From positions 1-64,000 of the forward strand of contig JBNJGL010000005.1 in the NCBI GenBank assembly GCA_051747745.1: DNA of 64,000 nucleotides. Reading direction: 5' to 3'. Of this stretch, positions 50,589 through 60,450 are shown piece by piece; the stretch's first letter is position 1, and each line of letters begins with the position of its first letter. A model generated the notes under the pieces. That model was not told the origin of the DNA and did not search any database. It worked only from the letters and a program-made list of their open reading frames with translations. The position numbers were made by a program, and so were the translations under genes. This DNA comes from QPJE01 sp051747745 (GTDB taxonomy: Bacteria; Bacillota; Halanaerobiia; Halanaerobiales; Halanaerobiaceae).

Positions 50589-52442
50589 CTACGCGTTTTG
50601 TGCACTTTCCTGTGGAACAGATCTATATTGTTTTAGAAAAACAAATAATAATATACCTCCACCAACAAAATCACTAATTGGCTCAGGCATAATTAGTAAA
50701 GAACCAGCAATCAATAAAATAATTCTATCTGATACACTACATACTGTATATAAGAATTTGGAAAATGCTGCACTAAATGCTACTACTGCCAACATAGAAG
50801 TAATAACTGTCCAAATCACCACTGGTATAGCCGCTCGCCCTATTAACGCAGGGAAGAAGACAAATAGATAGGGTATAATATAATTTACTGTAACATTTCG
50901 AGTTGCATTTAGCCCAGTTCTTATTGGATCACCACCTGCTATACTCGCAGCAGTATAAGCTGCCAAACAAACCGGTGGAGTTATATCAGCAAAGATACCA
51001 TAATAAAATACAAACAAATGGGCAGCAATTAATGGTATTCCCAGTTCAACTAAAGCAGGTGCTGTTATTGCAGATTGTACAATGTAATTTGCTGTTGTAG
51101 GTAAAGACATACCTAAAATTATACAGGCAACCATAGTAAGGAATAAAGCAACAATCACATATCCTCCGGTCATCCCACTAATAATCAATGAGAACTTTAT
51201 ACCTAAACCGGTTTGATTTACTGTTCCTACAATCATACCAGCTGCAGCACAAGCCATCATAATTGGAACAATAGTTTTTCCAGCCTCCTCTAATACATTC
51301 ATTATATCTGAAAATGACATGCGGGTAGCTTCTTTAAACATACTAGAAACTATTAATAAAATCATCCCAACAATTGCTGATCTTGCTGGACTATATCCCA
51401 TAACTAAAATGACTATTAATCCTACTACTGGTAGGATAAATACATATCCTTCTTTTAATACATCTAATGTATTAGGAACATTTTCTTCTTTCATTCCTTC
51501 TAAATCTTGATAACAAGCTTCGAAATGTACATTCATATATACACTGAAAAAATACAATAAAGCTGGAATAGCTGCTGCTTTAATAATGGTCAAATACGGA
51601 ATACCTGTAATTTCAGCCATTACAAAAGCTCCAGCTCCCATAATTGGAGGCATTATCTGTCCACCCGTTGAGGCTGTTGCCTCTACTGAACCTGCAAAAT
51701 CAGGGTCATAACCTGTTTTTTTCATTAATGGTATTGTAAATGTACCAGTAGTTGCTACATTGGCAAGACTCGATCCATTAATTGTTCCCATAAGTCCACT
51801 AGATAAAATTGCTATTTTTGCTGGCCCACCTTTTAATGTACCAGCTATAGAAACAGCAAGATCTATAAAAAATTCTCCTCCTCCACTCAACTCCAAAAAT
51901 TTTCCGAAGATTATAAATAAAAATACAATACTCACAATTACACCGACAGGAACTCCAAATATACCTTCTGCGCTTAGATACTGCTGTGATACAATTCTGC
52001 TTAAAGAATATCCTCTATGACCAAACATTCCTGGTATCCAATTTCCAAATTTAGCATATAAAAGAAATAATCCACTAATAATCGTTAAAGGATTTCCAAT
52101 TGTTCTTCTAGTTGCTTCTAAAACAGCAAATATTGCAATTATTCCAAAAGTTATATCAAGATTAGTCGGTCTCCCCATTCTCATAATTAAATTATCGAAA
52201 TTAAAGAGAATATATCCTGATACTACTACACTAATTATCGAAAATAATATGTCAAATACGCTTATTTTATCATCTTTACCAGGATACAGTATAAATGCAA
52301 TAAATATACTACACATGAGCATTAAAGATCTTTGTCTTAAAACCACCATTGGTGTTTTGACAGCCGAATAAATAACAAATGCTGACATAAATAACGCTAC
52401 ATATTTGGAAATTTTAATAAATATATTTTTTTTGTTTTCCAT
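50589..52442 (-). CDS. TRAP transporter fused permease (4TM-12TM)
   Basis: 617 aa, about 16 helices. The N-terminal third is the DctQ-like part; the remainder is DctM-like, with GLMGTINGSSLANVATTGTFTIPLMKKTGYD, GGQIMPPIMGAGAFVMAE and FVFYYGIFADITPPVCLAAYTAASIAGGDPIRTG (parts). Fused permeases of this type always work with TAXI binding proteins, and one is the next gene. Confidence 0.9.
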   Translation of the reverse strand: MENKKNIFIKISKYVALFMSAFVIYSAVKTPMVVLRQRSLMLMCSIFIAFILYPGKDDKISVFDILFSIISVVVSGYILFNFDNLIMRMGRPTNLDITFGIIAIFAVLEATRRTIGNPLTIISGLFLLYAKFGNWIPGMFGHRGYSLSRIVSQQYLSAEGIFGVPVGVIVSIVFLFIIFGKFLELSGGGEFFIDLAVSIAGTLKGGPAKIAILSSGLMGTINGSSLANVATTGTFTIPLMKKTGYDPDFAGSVEATASTGGQIMPPIMGAGAFVMAEITGIPYLTIIKAAAIPALLYFFSVYMNVHFEACYQDLEGMKEENVPNTLDVLKEGYVFILPVVGLIVILVMGYSPARSAIVGMILLIVSSMFKEATRMSFSDIMNVLEEAGKTIVPIMMACAAAGMIVGTVNQTGLGIKFSLIISGMTGGYVIVALFLTMVACIILGMSLPTTANYIVQSAITAPALVELGIPLIAAHLFVFYYGIFADITPPVCLAAYTAASIAGGDPIRTGLNATRNVTVNYIIPYLFVFFPALIGRAAIPVVIWTVITSMLAVVAFSAAFSKFLYTVCSVSDRIILLIAGSLLIMPEPISDFVGGGILLFVFLKQYRSVPQESAQNA

Positions 52443-52541
52443 TATTTATATCCTCCTATTATATTTAAGAAAAGTATGAAAATTATATCAATATATTAAA
52501 TTTAAATAATTTCAATAACACACTTTCAAAACTATCTAAAA

Positions 52542-52611
52542 GCCCAGAAATTGTCATCAAAACAATTAATATTATGTAACCTTAAAGATATTAATTATAC
52601 AACCTCTGGGC
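52542..52611 (-). terminator. Terminator after the amino-acid dehydrogenase
   Basis: GCCCAGA/TCTGGGC at the base with an inner pairing TTGT/ACAA and ATTAATATT/GATATTAAT, followed on the minus strand by TTTTAGATAG. The loop is long, so efficiency is uncertain. Confidence 0.5.
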
Positions 52612-52631
52612 ATTTTAATAACTACATTTAC

Positions 52632-53780
52632 TTAATCAATAATTTTATTACCTCTTAAACGCATTGCTTTTATAACTCTTTCCTGGGCAACGTTTAATGA
52701 TATTTCTCTTGTGTTATAATCTGTTTCCTCTAACCTATCTAATATCAAAGATACATTTTGATTCATTTTATCTTTTACTAAAGAATAAACTTCCTGTGTG
52801 TCTATACGTCTGCAAGAATGTCTAGAATCCATTCCTACTGCAGCCGCTATTACACCTCCAGAATTAGCAACAAAATCTGGAATAATTAATTTATCATTAT
52901 TATTTAATATTAGCTCAGCTTTTTCAGTAGTTGGCATATTAGCACCTTCTACAATGATTTTTGCTTTTATTTCATCTGCATTTTTTTCTGTTATAACATC
53001 TTGTATAGCTGCGGGAATTAATATATCCACATCTAATAATAATTCTTCTCCCAAACCTTTAGTTTCACCATCAGAATATTCGTTTACTACATCTTCTCCA
53101 ACTTCATTATACAGACTAATTAATTCTTCAACATCCAGTCCATTAGGATTAAACAATGCGCCTTCTACAGTAGAAATCCCTGTTATTATGTATCCTTTTT
53201 CAGCTAAAAATTTAGCAGCAGCCTGTCCTACAGCACCAAAACCCTGAATACTGACAGTCGTATTACCTGGTTTTAATTTTTTTCTTTTTGCGGCTATATC
53301 AGCTGCTTCAGCAACACCATAACCAGTAGTTCCTAATTCATCATATGGAAATCCACCTAATTCTACTGGCTTTCCCATAGAAGCAGATAAATCATCCAAC
53401 TCATCAACTACAATTGCTGCATCTGATTCACTTAATCCCATATCAAGACCAAAAACATATTCACTTGGTATGTGTTTCTTTAATGCATTTATGTAAGAAC
53501 GAAGTATTTCTTCTTTATTTGGAGAATTTGGATCTGCCATTATTCCGCCTTTTGCTCCACCTAAAGAAAAGTCAACCATAGCCCATTTCCATGTCATTGT
53601 TCTAGCTAATCGACAAACTTCAGAAATAGTCAAATTAGGAGACATTCTACATCCACCTTTACCCATTCCTCTAGACGTATTATCAATAACTAAAACACCC
53701 TTCATGCCCACCTTAGGATCCGATACACATATAACCTTTTCTGGTCCAAACTTATCCATTGTTCTTAATAAATCAACCAT
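52632..53780 (-). CDS. Glu/Leu/Phe/Val-type amino acid dehydrogenase
   Basis: 382 aa. N-terminal catalytic domain with GMGKGGCRMSP, TWKWAMVDFSLGGAKGGIMADP and the Rossmann motif VSIQGFGAVGQAAAKFLAEKG (parts), then IPAAIQDVITEKNA and VEGANMPTT. It oxidatively deaminates an amino acid to its 2-oxo acid with NAD(P). Length and sequence do not decide between glutamate and branched-chain or aromatic substrates. It is near the kor, ptb and buk genes, which would turn a branched 2-oxo acid into a fatty acid plus ATP. Confidence 0.85.
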   Translation of the reverse strand: MVDLLRTMDKFGPEKVICVSDPKVGMKGVLVIDNTSRGMGKGGCRMSPNLTISEVCRLARTMTWKWAMVDFSLGGAKGGIMADPNSPNKEEILRSYINALKKHIPSEYVFGLDMGLSESDAAIVVDELDDLSASMGKPVELGGFPYDELGTTGYGVAEAADIAAKRKKLKPGNTTVSIQGFGAVGQAAAKFLAEKGYIITGISTVEGALFNPNGLDVEELISLYNEVGEDVVNEYSDGETKGLGEELLLDVDILIPAAIQDVITEKNADEIKAKIIVEGANMPTTEKAELILNNNDKLIIPDFVANSGGVIAAAVGMDSRHSCRRIDTQEVYSLVKDKMNQNVSLILDRLEETDYNTREISLNVAQERVIKAMRLRGNKIID

Positions 53781-53923
53781 TTTTATCCCCCTAATATAAT
53801 ATTTAGAGATTTTAAATTTATCTCTATTTAAATAAAATTTTATTTTTAATCTTTTGTCATTTTTTAATACTATTGGTAAAAAGTATAAATTTTACTTTAA
53901 AACCAATTATATATTACCATACT

Positions 53924-54457
53924 TTAAAGACTAAATCCTTTTTCTATTGCTTTCATATTTAATTTTACTGCTTTTTCAGAAGAATATTTATTTTTAACAG
54001 ATTTAACTAATGCTTCTTTGCTCACTATTTTAGTTTTTGCTACAATTATACTTATAGCTATAATATTCAATGTCAATAAAGAACCTAATTCATAAGCAAT
54101 TTCTGATAAAGGAAAAGCAAAAACTTTTCCAAGCTCAGCATCATAATCACTAACTTCATTAGTATTAATTATTACAATCGTATCATCAGAAATTTTTTCT
54201 TTTATTTCTGGATAAGCTTTATTATCTAATACTAAAATCAAATCAGGATGCAGTGCTTCAAAAAAAGAAACAAAATTATCACTAATTAATAGATCAGATT
54301 TAGAAACCCCTCCTCTAGCAGATACACCATAACTGGTCGTCATAGTTGCAAATTTATTTTCGTAATTGCTTGCAGCATTTCCCAATATTTCTCCACTAGA
54401 AATTAAACCCTGTCCACCAACACCACTTAAAATAATTTCATAGTTTTTTTTATCCAT
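53924..54457 (-). CDS. 2-oxoacid:ferredoxin oxidoreductase gamma subunit
   Basis: 177 aa of the KorC/VorC-type gamma family: ILSGVGGQGLISSGEILGNAA, TTSYGVSARGGVSKSDLLIS and DLILVLDNKAYPEI. It is the last of four kor genes (D-A-B-C), 12 bp after the beta gene. Confidence 0.9.
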   Translation of the reverse strand: MDKKNYEIILSGVGGQGLISSGEILGNAASNYENKFATMTTSYGVSARGGVSKSDLLISDNFVSFFEALHPDLILVLDNKAYPEIKEKISDDTIVIINTNEVSDYDAELGKVFAFPLSEIAYELGSLLTLNIIAISIIVAKTKIVSKEALVKSVKNKYSSEKAVKLNMKAIEKGFSL

Positions 54458-54469
54458 TTTATTTACTCC

Positions 54470-55294
54470 TTATGTAACATTTTTGGCCGTATTCTGAACT
54501 TCAATATAACGTCTAATATAGCCGTCAACTTCATTATCTACTAATTCACCTGTAATCAACTTACCTTCAATATTTTCTTTCTCCATTTTTTGAGCAGCTT
54601 TAATGTTCAAACTATTTTTCTTAAGATCTTTTATCATTTCAGCTGGTGAACCCTTTTTATTATTTTTCCCAAAATGAGTAGGACAAACATTTAATGCTTC
54701 TATAAACCGAAAACCGTTTTTTCTTTTTAAGGCGTTACTTATATATAACTGTAATTTATCAGGGCTTCCAACTGTTTCTCTGGCAACATAAGCAGCACCA
54801 GCAGTTTTTACCATCTGAGAAACATCAAACTGTTCTTCTATATGCCCATATCTGGAAGTTGAAGTTATTTTATCACACGGTGTAGTTCCAGAATATTGTC
54901 CTCCTGTCATACCATAATTAAAATTATTGGACATAATAACTGTAATATCTATATTTCTTCGAGCAGCATGAATTAAATGATTACCACCAATTGTAATGCC
55001 ATCTCCATCTCCAACTAATGTAATTACATTTAAATCTGGATTAGCAAGTTTTATCCCTGTTGCAACTGCTATTGCTCTACCATGTGTACCATGGAATGAA
55101 TTGGTAGTAAAATAATCATCAGCTTTTCCCCAGCATCCTATTCCGGTAACAACAACTGTGTTTTCTCTGGTTAAATTTTGTTGTTCCATAGCTCTAAAAA
55201 TTGCTCCAAGTAAAATTCCATTACCACAACCAGAGCACCAAAAAAGTGGAAGAGCATCTTTTTTTAAAAATTTTTCTCCGGTATACTCCATCAT
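54470..55294 (-). CDS. 2-oxoacid:ferredoxin oxidoreductase beta (TPP) subunit
   Basis: 274 aa. N-terminal FLKKDALPLFWCSGCGNGI has a Fe-S type CxxC; TPP/Mg motif in ITLVGDGDGITIGGNHLIHAARRN (parts), SNNFNYGMTGGQYSGTTP. It catalyses the decarboxylation of a 2-oxo acid with the alpha subunit. It overlaps the alpha gene by 4 bp. Confidence 0.92.
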   Translation of the reverse strand: MMEYTGEKFLKKDALPLFWCSGCGNGILLGAIFRAMEQQNLTRENTVVVTGIGCWGKADDYFTTNSFHGTHGRAIAVATGIKLANPDLNVITLVGDGDGITIGGNHLIHAARRNIDITVIMSNNFNYGMTGGQYSGTTPCDKITSTSRYGHIEEQFDVSQMVKTAGAAYVARETVGSPDKLQLYISNALKRKNGFRFIEALNVCPTHFGKNNKKGSPAEMIKDLKKNSLNIKAAQKMEKENIEGKLITGELVDNEVDGYIRRYIEVQNTAKNVT

Positions 55295-56436
55295 TTTTCT
55301 ACCTCCATTTTAATTTCATTAACTATTTCCATCGGCTTTATAGTTACACCATTAACATGATTAACTCCTACCACCGGAATATTTTTGATGTGTTTTTGTA
55401 TCTCTGCTTTTAATTGCCCCATATTTAGCTCTGGAACAATAATTTTTTTCATGTTTTTGCTATATCTTTTAATCAAATGTTCTGGAAAAGGCCATAAAGT
55501 TTTAAGCTTTAATAAACCCGCTTTTATGCCCTCTGATCTAACTTTTTCAACAGCTGCTATAGCCGAACGAGCAGAACAACCATAAGAAATTAATAGTATT
55601 TCTGCATCATCTAAATAATATTCATCATATAAACAAATATCTTCTTTATCATTTTCAATTTTATTAATCAGGCGTTTTACAAGCACATCATAATTGTCCG
55701 GATCGTTATTAGGATAACCATCTAATCCATGACCAGAACCATTGGCTTTACTAATTCTTTCACCACCATAGGGAGCAAATGGAGGAATCAAATCATCATC
55801 AAATTGATATGGTTTATACTCTTTTGGTGGACCATCATCTAATTTTCTATTTTCTATTTCTATTTCATTATCACCTGGTATAACAATAGTTTCTCTCATT
55901 TTTCCAATTAAACCGTCCATAAGTACAAATACAGGTGTACGATAGTGTTCAGCAAAATTGAAAGCTTTTACAGTTAAATCGAAACATTCCTGAACCGAAG
56001 AAGGCGATAAAGCAATAATAGAATGATCCCCATGTGTTCCCCATTTTGCCTGCATTAGATCTCCTTGAGCAGGTTTTGTTGCTAGCCCTGTACTGGGACC
56101 AACTCTTTGAACATTAATAATTACACATGGTGCTTCTACCATACAGCCAAGCCCAATATTTTCATTCATTAAAGAAATACCAGGACCACTGGTTGCAGTA
56201 TAACTTTTTTCACCAGCCATACTTGCACCAATAACAGCTGCAATACTTCCAATTTCATCTTCCATTTGTATGTATTTTCCATCAACCTTTGGTAAGTTTA
56301 TAGATGCATGTTGAGCAATTTCTGATGAAGGAGTAATCGGATACCCAGCAAATATTTTTGCACCTGCTGCAATTGCTCCCTTTCCTGCCGCAATATTACC
56401 CTCTAAAAACAATCTTTCTTTCTCTTCTCTGCTCAT
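55291..56436 (-). CDS. 2-oxoacid:ferredoxin oxidoreductase alpha subunit
   Basis: 381 aa. KorA/VorB-type: GNIAAGKGAIAAGAKIFAGYPITPSSEIAQH, MEDEIGSIAAVIGASMAGEKSYTATSGPGISLM and QRVGPSTGLATKPAQGDLMQAKWGTHGD (each in parts). Binds the pyrimidine side of TPP and CoA. The four-subunit form with a short ferredoxin subunit is used by 2-oxoglutarate, branched-chain and aryl-pyruvate enzymes. With Ptb-Buk next door, branched-chain 2-oxo acids are the best guess. Confidence 0.9.
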   Translation of the reverse strand: MSREEKERLFLEGNIAAGKGAIAAGAKIFAGYPITPSSEIAQHASINLPKVDGKYIQMEDEIGSIAAVIGASMAGEKSYTATSGPGISLMNENIGLGCMVEAPCVIINVQRVGPSTGLATKPAQGDLMQAKWGTHGDHSIIALSPSSVQECFDLTVKAFNFAEHYRTPVFVLMDGLIGKMRETIVIPGDNEIEIENRKLDDGPPKEYKPYQFDDDLIPPFAPYGGERISKANGSGHGLDGYPNNDPDNYDVLVKRLINKIENDKEDICLYDEYYLDDAEILLISYGCSARSAIAAVEKVRSEGIKAGLLKLKTLWPFPEHLIKRYSKNMKKIIVPELNMGQLKAEIQKHIKNIPVVGVNHVNGVTIKPMEIVNEIKMEVEK

Positions 56437-56636
56437 TTGGAAACCTCCTTTTCACCTTTTATTTTTATAGCAAAATCTGGACACATCTTTACACAAATAT
56501 CACACTCTATACAATCTTCAGGTCTTTCAGCTTTAGGTCCATCCAATTCATTAAATGAATATACGTTTTTAGGACAAAAGTTGAAGCAAATACCGCATTT
56601 TTTACACAAGTCATTATCTATCAAGACTTGAGCCAT
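56433..56636 (-). CDS. Ferredoxin subunit (2x[4Fe-4S]) of the oxidoreductase
   Basis: 67 aa with two clusters: CKKCGICFNFCPKNV and CIECDICVKMCPDFA. This is the delta subunit that takes electrons to ferredoxin. Overlaps the alpha gene by 4 bp. First of the kor genes. Confidence 0.92.
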   Translation of the reverse strand: MAQVLIDNDLCKKCGICFNFCPKNVYSFNELDGPKAERPEDCIECDICVKMCPDFAIKIKGEKEVSK

Positions 56637-56682
56637 TTTTAATCATTCCTTCCTTTTTAAAATGTTTTAATTATATTAAACA

Positions 56683-57597
56683 TCAAATTTTATTAGCTAC
56701 AGCTCTAGCAATTATTATAGCCAGCAATCTTCTTTCTGCTGAATCAGAACGCGAATTTAGTGCTACTGGAACTTTTGCTCCAAACACCATACCACCTGAT
56801 TTAGCATTACCATGAAATTTATAACTTTTACCTAAAATATTTGCTGATTCTAAATTTGGCATAAGCAATAGATCCGGATCTCCAGCTACTTCAGATTTTA
56901 TTAATCCTTTGGATTCAGCAGCCTTTTTATTTATTGCCACATCATATGCCAACGGACCATCAATTACGAAATTTTTTATTTGATTTCTATTTGACATAGT
57001 ACGAAGACAGCTGGCATCAACTGTTGCCTGCATTTTCGAATTTACTACTTCAACAGCTGCTAACACTGCAACTTTAGGATTTTCAATTTCCATGGCTTTC
57101 CACAAAGGCAAAGTATTTGTAACAATTTCCACTTTTTCTTCTAAAGTTGGATTAGGAATAATTGCGTTATCACTAATTGCAATTAACTTATGATAACTAT
57201 CCATTTCAAATAGTGTTAAATTATTTAATATTTTTGATTTTCTAATTCCATTTTCTTTGTCAAAAATAGCTTTTAAATAATAAACAGTTTCTAAAACCCC
57301 TTTTGCTAATATTTCAGCTTTCCCATCATTAACTGCCTTAACAGCAAGAACAGCTGCATCCTTATCATTATCTGCATGCAGAATATTTTCTTCTTTTATA
57401 TGTAAGTCATATTTTTTAACCAAAGATTGTATTTTATCCTTTTCTCCAGTTAATATTGGCTCTTTAATTATATTTAAATCATGAGCTAATTTCACTCCAC
57501 GAATAACATTTTCACTGCCGGCTGCAGCAACAGCTATTCTTACAGGTTCTAGCTTAGATACATAATTTTTTAACTCTTCAAAATTTTTTATTGCCAT
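56683..57597 (-). CDS. ptb: Phosphate butyryltransferase-like protein
   Basis: 304 aa of the phosphate acetyl/butyryl-transferase family: VRIAVAAAGSENVIRGVKLAHD, ILAKGVLETVYYLKA, IVDGPLAYD-like VIDGPLAYDVAIN, GDPDLLLMPNLESANILGKS and GAKVPVALNSRSDSAERRLLAI (parts). It turns acyl-CoA into acyl phosphate. With Buk it makes ATP from butyryl- or branched acyl-CoA. It sits between buk and the kor genes. Confidence 0.9.
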   Translation of the reverse strand: MAIKNFEELKNYVSKLEPVRIAVAAAGSENVIRGVKLAHDLNIIKEPILTGEKDKIQSLVKKYDLHIKEENILHADNDKDAAVLAVKAVNDGKAEILAKGVLETVYYLKAIFDKENGIRKSKILNNLTLFEMDSYHKLIAISDNAIIPNPTLEEKVEIVTNTLPLWKAMEIENPKVAVLAAVEVVNSKMQATVDASCLRTMSNRNQIKNFVIDGPLAYDVAINKKAAESKGLIKSEVAGDPDLLLMPNLESANILGKSYKFHGNAKSGGMVFGAKVPVALNSRSDSAERRLLAIIIARAVANKI

Positions 57598-57616
57598 ATT
57601 TTATCTCCTTCTTTAG

Positions 57617-58714
57617 TTAATTATTTTTTACTGGCCATTCAAGATATTTTTCTTCTTTATTTAACACCCTGGACACGGTTGCAGCTAATGCTTCATTTTC
57701 ATTACTTCCCGGATAAACAAATATCGGTCCTAATTTATTAACAATATTTTTAATATCATTAACAACTTTATCACTATGAGCTATACCACCTGTTAAAATT
57801 ATTCCATCTAAATTAAATTTCAGAACTGAGGCCATAGCAGATATTTGTTTTCCAATTTGATATATCATTGCATTATATATTAGTTCTGCATTTTTATTTT
57901 TTTCTTCAACCATTGATACCACTTTTTTCATATCTTTAGTTTCTAAATAGCTATAAACACCACCCTCTCCATACAACTTTTTCAATATATCTTTTTTACT
58001 ATAATCGCCTGAAAAACAAGCTTCTACCAGTGGAATTGGGGGAACTCCTCCAGCCCTTTCAGGTGTAAAAGCAGCACCCTCCATTCTATTATCATTATCT
58101 ACAATTTTCCCATTATCAATTACAGCAATAGAAAAACCTCCACCTAAATGAGCAACAACTAATTTTATGTCTTCAAACTTTTTATTTAACTTTTCTGTTA
58201 CTTTTCTAGCTGTAGCTCTAACATTTAAAGCATGAACAAAACTAAATCTTGGAAAATCTTTACATCCAGAAATGCGGGCTACTTCAGAAAATTCATCAAC
58301 TGCAACTGGATCTACAATAAAAGCATCCACTCCATAAGATTCTGCAATTCGATAAGCTAAAGGGGCACCTAAATTTGAGGCATGATGATAAACTGGATCA
58401 TTTAAACAAAAATCTACTAATTTATAGTTGACTTTTATTGCACCACTGGGTACAGGAGTAAGCATACCACCCCTTCCTGCACAAGCAGTAATTGTTTCAC
58501 CTTCACCAATATTATTTTTAATAAAATTTCTTACAATTTTTTCTCTATAATCAATTTGATCTGCAACTTTATTAAATTTCATCATATCATCATCAGAATG
58601 ATTTATAACTTTTTCTGCAAATAACTCTATATCTCTGTTATTTTTTATTTTGTATAAAGCACATTTTGTCGAAGTTGCACCAGGATTAATTGTTAAAATC
58701 ATATATTCTTCCAC
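57617..58714 (-). CDS. buk: Butyrate kinase-like protein
   Basis: 365 aa of the ASKHA acetate/butyrate kinase family: ILTINPGATSTKCALYK at the N-terminus, GRGGMLTPVPSGAI, VVAHLGGGFSIAVIDNGKIVDNDNRMEGAAFTPERAGGVPP (parts) and GIILTGGIAHS. It makes ATP from acyl phosphate, so it is the energy-conserving last step after Kor and Ptb. Only 3 bp after the symporter gene stop; likely co-transcribed. Confidence 0.92.
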   Translation of the reverse strand: MEEYMILTINPGATSTKCALYKIKNNRDIELFAEKVINHSDDDMMKFNKVADQIDYREKIVRNFIKNNIGEGETITACAGRGGMLTPVPSGAIKVNYKLVDFCLNDPVYHHASNLGAPLAYRIAESYGVDAFIVDPVAVDEFSEVARISGCKDFPRFSFVHALNVRATARKVTEKLNKKFEDIKLVVAHLGGGFSIAVIDNGKIVDNDNRMEGAAFTPERAGGVPPIPLVEACFSGDYSKKDILKKLYGEGGVYSYLETKDMKKVVSMVEEKNKNAELIYNAMIYQIGKQISAMASVLKFNLDGIILTGGIAHSDKVVNDIKNIVNKLGPIFVYPGSNENEALAATVSRVLNKEEKYLEWPVKNN

Positions 58715-58717
58715 CTC

Positions 58718-60121
58718 TTAATTCTTAATTGTTTTAAAATTTTTATCAGGAAATAATTTGCTAAATATTATAGTACTGAAGAAAGCTACAAGAACAGCTA
58801 CATATGTTTCAGTAAACATTGGGTGAAATAAATATTCACCAAAAATAGATTTATATGAAACCCAGAAAAATCCAGCAAGTGCTGTTAAAACCATTGCCCA
58901 TATACTCCCTTTGCTTGATGTATGCTTCCAATATATTCCGAATAATAATACGACAAATAAAGATCCACGCAAAGTATAAGCAAAATAAACCATATCTAAA
59001 ATTGTAGAACTCCCGTACATAACTAAAGCAATGGCCATACATATAACACCAGATATCCCGGTGGTTATACGTGATACAAGCAAAATCTCTTTATCTGTAG
59101 CATCTGGTTTAAATTTTCTTTGATAAATATCTTTTGTTATCATTGTACCGGAAGCAAGAATAATTGGAGAGACAGTTGATAAAATAGCAGCCATTATTGA
59201 AGCAAGCACTATACCTCCCGCCACTGGATGTAATTCCATCATAAGAGTAGGAAGCGCTAATTTAGCATTAGCTAATTCTGGAAATTTAATTCTAGCAGCC
59301 ATCCCTAATAAAGCAGTTAAAAATCCAAAAGGTATAACTACCAAGGAAGTAATAAAAGCAGCTTTTTTTGCTACAAATTTATCTTTTGCAGCCAATATGG
59401 GTTGTATGCCCGCCTGAGCAGTACACGCACCTAGAATTGATGCTATTATCCAGGAGGATACTTTAGGAATACCTATATTGAGCATATTGAAATGCCCAGA
59501 TGGTAATCCTGCTTGCAAACCTGATATACCTCCTACATCTTTTCCGACAAGAAAAATTGCCAATATAACTCCTCCATACATTGTTATTAAATGCATAAAA
59601 TTTGTATATCCGACTGAATTCATTCCTCCAGCCAGTGTATATAAAATAAAAGCTGTCCCTAAAACAAGCACTGAAGTAGTATAATCAAGACCAAGCACAC
59701 TAACTCCTAATGCTCCTGCTGCAACAATTTGAGCAACTCCTACTGCTATCATTACAAATGTAAGTAATACACTTGACACAATTCTAGCATCGACTCCTAT
59801 ATAATTTTCTATTATTCCCGGAACAGTTACTTTATCTAAACTTCTATAAAGTTTGGCAAAAAATATTGCTAAAATTATAACTCCAATTCCATTGGCAATA
59901 GTATACCAAGCCCCAGAAAGACCATATGTAAATCCATATTCAGAAACACCTGATGTAGATGTCCCACCTAACCATTCACCTGTACCAGCAGTAACACACA
60001 TTAAAACTCCTAATCCAGCCCCATGAAAAGCACTGGAAGAGCTCGATTTAGTTTTTGCATATAGGCCTATACCTACTGTAACTAAAAGATAAAATACAAT
60101 TATAATAACTTGCATTGACAT
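58718..60121 (-). CDS. Sodium:solute symporter family protein
   Basis: 467 aa, ~13 helices, SSS family: GTGEWLGGTSTSGVSEYGFTYGLSGAWY (parts) and VGYTNFMHLITMYGGVILA with the sodium-site SMAAIL-like segment (ASIMAAILSTVSPIILASGT). Members import proline, carboxylates, amino acids or sugars. First of the symporter-buk-ptb-kor operon, divergent from the IclR-type regulator, so it probably imports the substrate of that pathway. Confidence 0.85.
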   Translation of the reverse strand: MSMQVIIIVFYLLVTVGIGLYAKTKSSSSSAFHGAGLGVLMCVTAGTGEWLGGTSTSGVSEYGFTYGLSGAWYTIANGIGVIILAIFFAKLYRSLDKVTVPGIIENYIGVDARIVSSVLLTFVMIAVGVAQIVAAGALGVSVLGLDYTTSVLVLGTAFILYTLAGGMNSVGYTNFMHLITMYGGVILAIFLVGKDVGGISGLQAGLPSGHFNMLNIGIPKVSSWIIASILGACTAQAGIQPILAAKDKFVAKKAAFITSLVVIPFGFLTALLGMAARIKFPELANAKLALPTLMMELHPVAGGIVLASIMAAILSTVSPIILASGTMITKDIYQRKFKPDATDKEILLVSRITTGISGVICMAIALVMYGSSTILDMVYFAYTLRGSLFVVLLFGIYWKHTSSKGSIWAMVLTALAGFFWVSYKSIFGEYLFHPMFTETYVAVLVAFFSTIIFSKLFPDKNFKTIKN

Positions 60122-60237
60122 TTTGTAAACACTTCCTCTATTGTGTATTTGATTTAGATTTTTAATTTTTGAAAAAATTAATAAACAATAAATAATATTA
60201 AGATTCCGAAAATAAATAATAAAATATATAGTATATA

Positions 60238-60450
60238 GTTTATATAGTTATCACCTCTTTATATAAAACAAATTTTAATAATTATAACTTAATGTTAATT
60301 ATAGATATTAATTTTCCTAAATATGAAATTGAAATTTCTTATTTATTGTATTTCAACTAAAATAATGAAAGTCCTTTTTAATTTTATAAAAAAGTTTTAT
60401 TGCTTAATAAAACATAGCATTTACAAGCGAGAACCTCTTAATCTTCTCTA
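60238..60450 (-). promoter_or_regulatory. Shared ~220-bp leader, copy B (before the symporter operon)
   Basis: Colinear with 49122-49343. Shared blocks are TATAGTTATCACC (60243-60255), TAATTATAACTTAAT, ATGAAATTGAAATTTCTTA, TCCTTTTTA, AGCATTTA and TAATCTTCT. The minus strand reads AAAGAGGTGATAACTATA near the gene; the mini-ORF here has only four codons. It lies in the 644-bp gap between the symporter and the iclR-type gene, the rest of which is AT-rich and holds no ORF. Confidence 0.5.
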
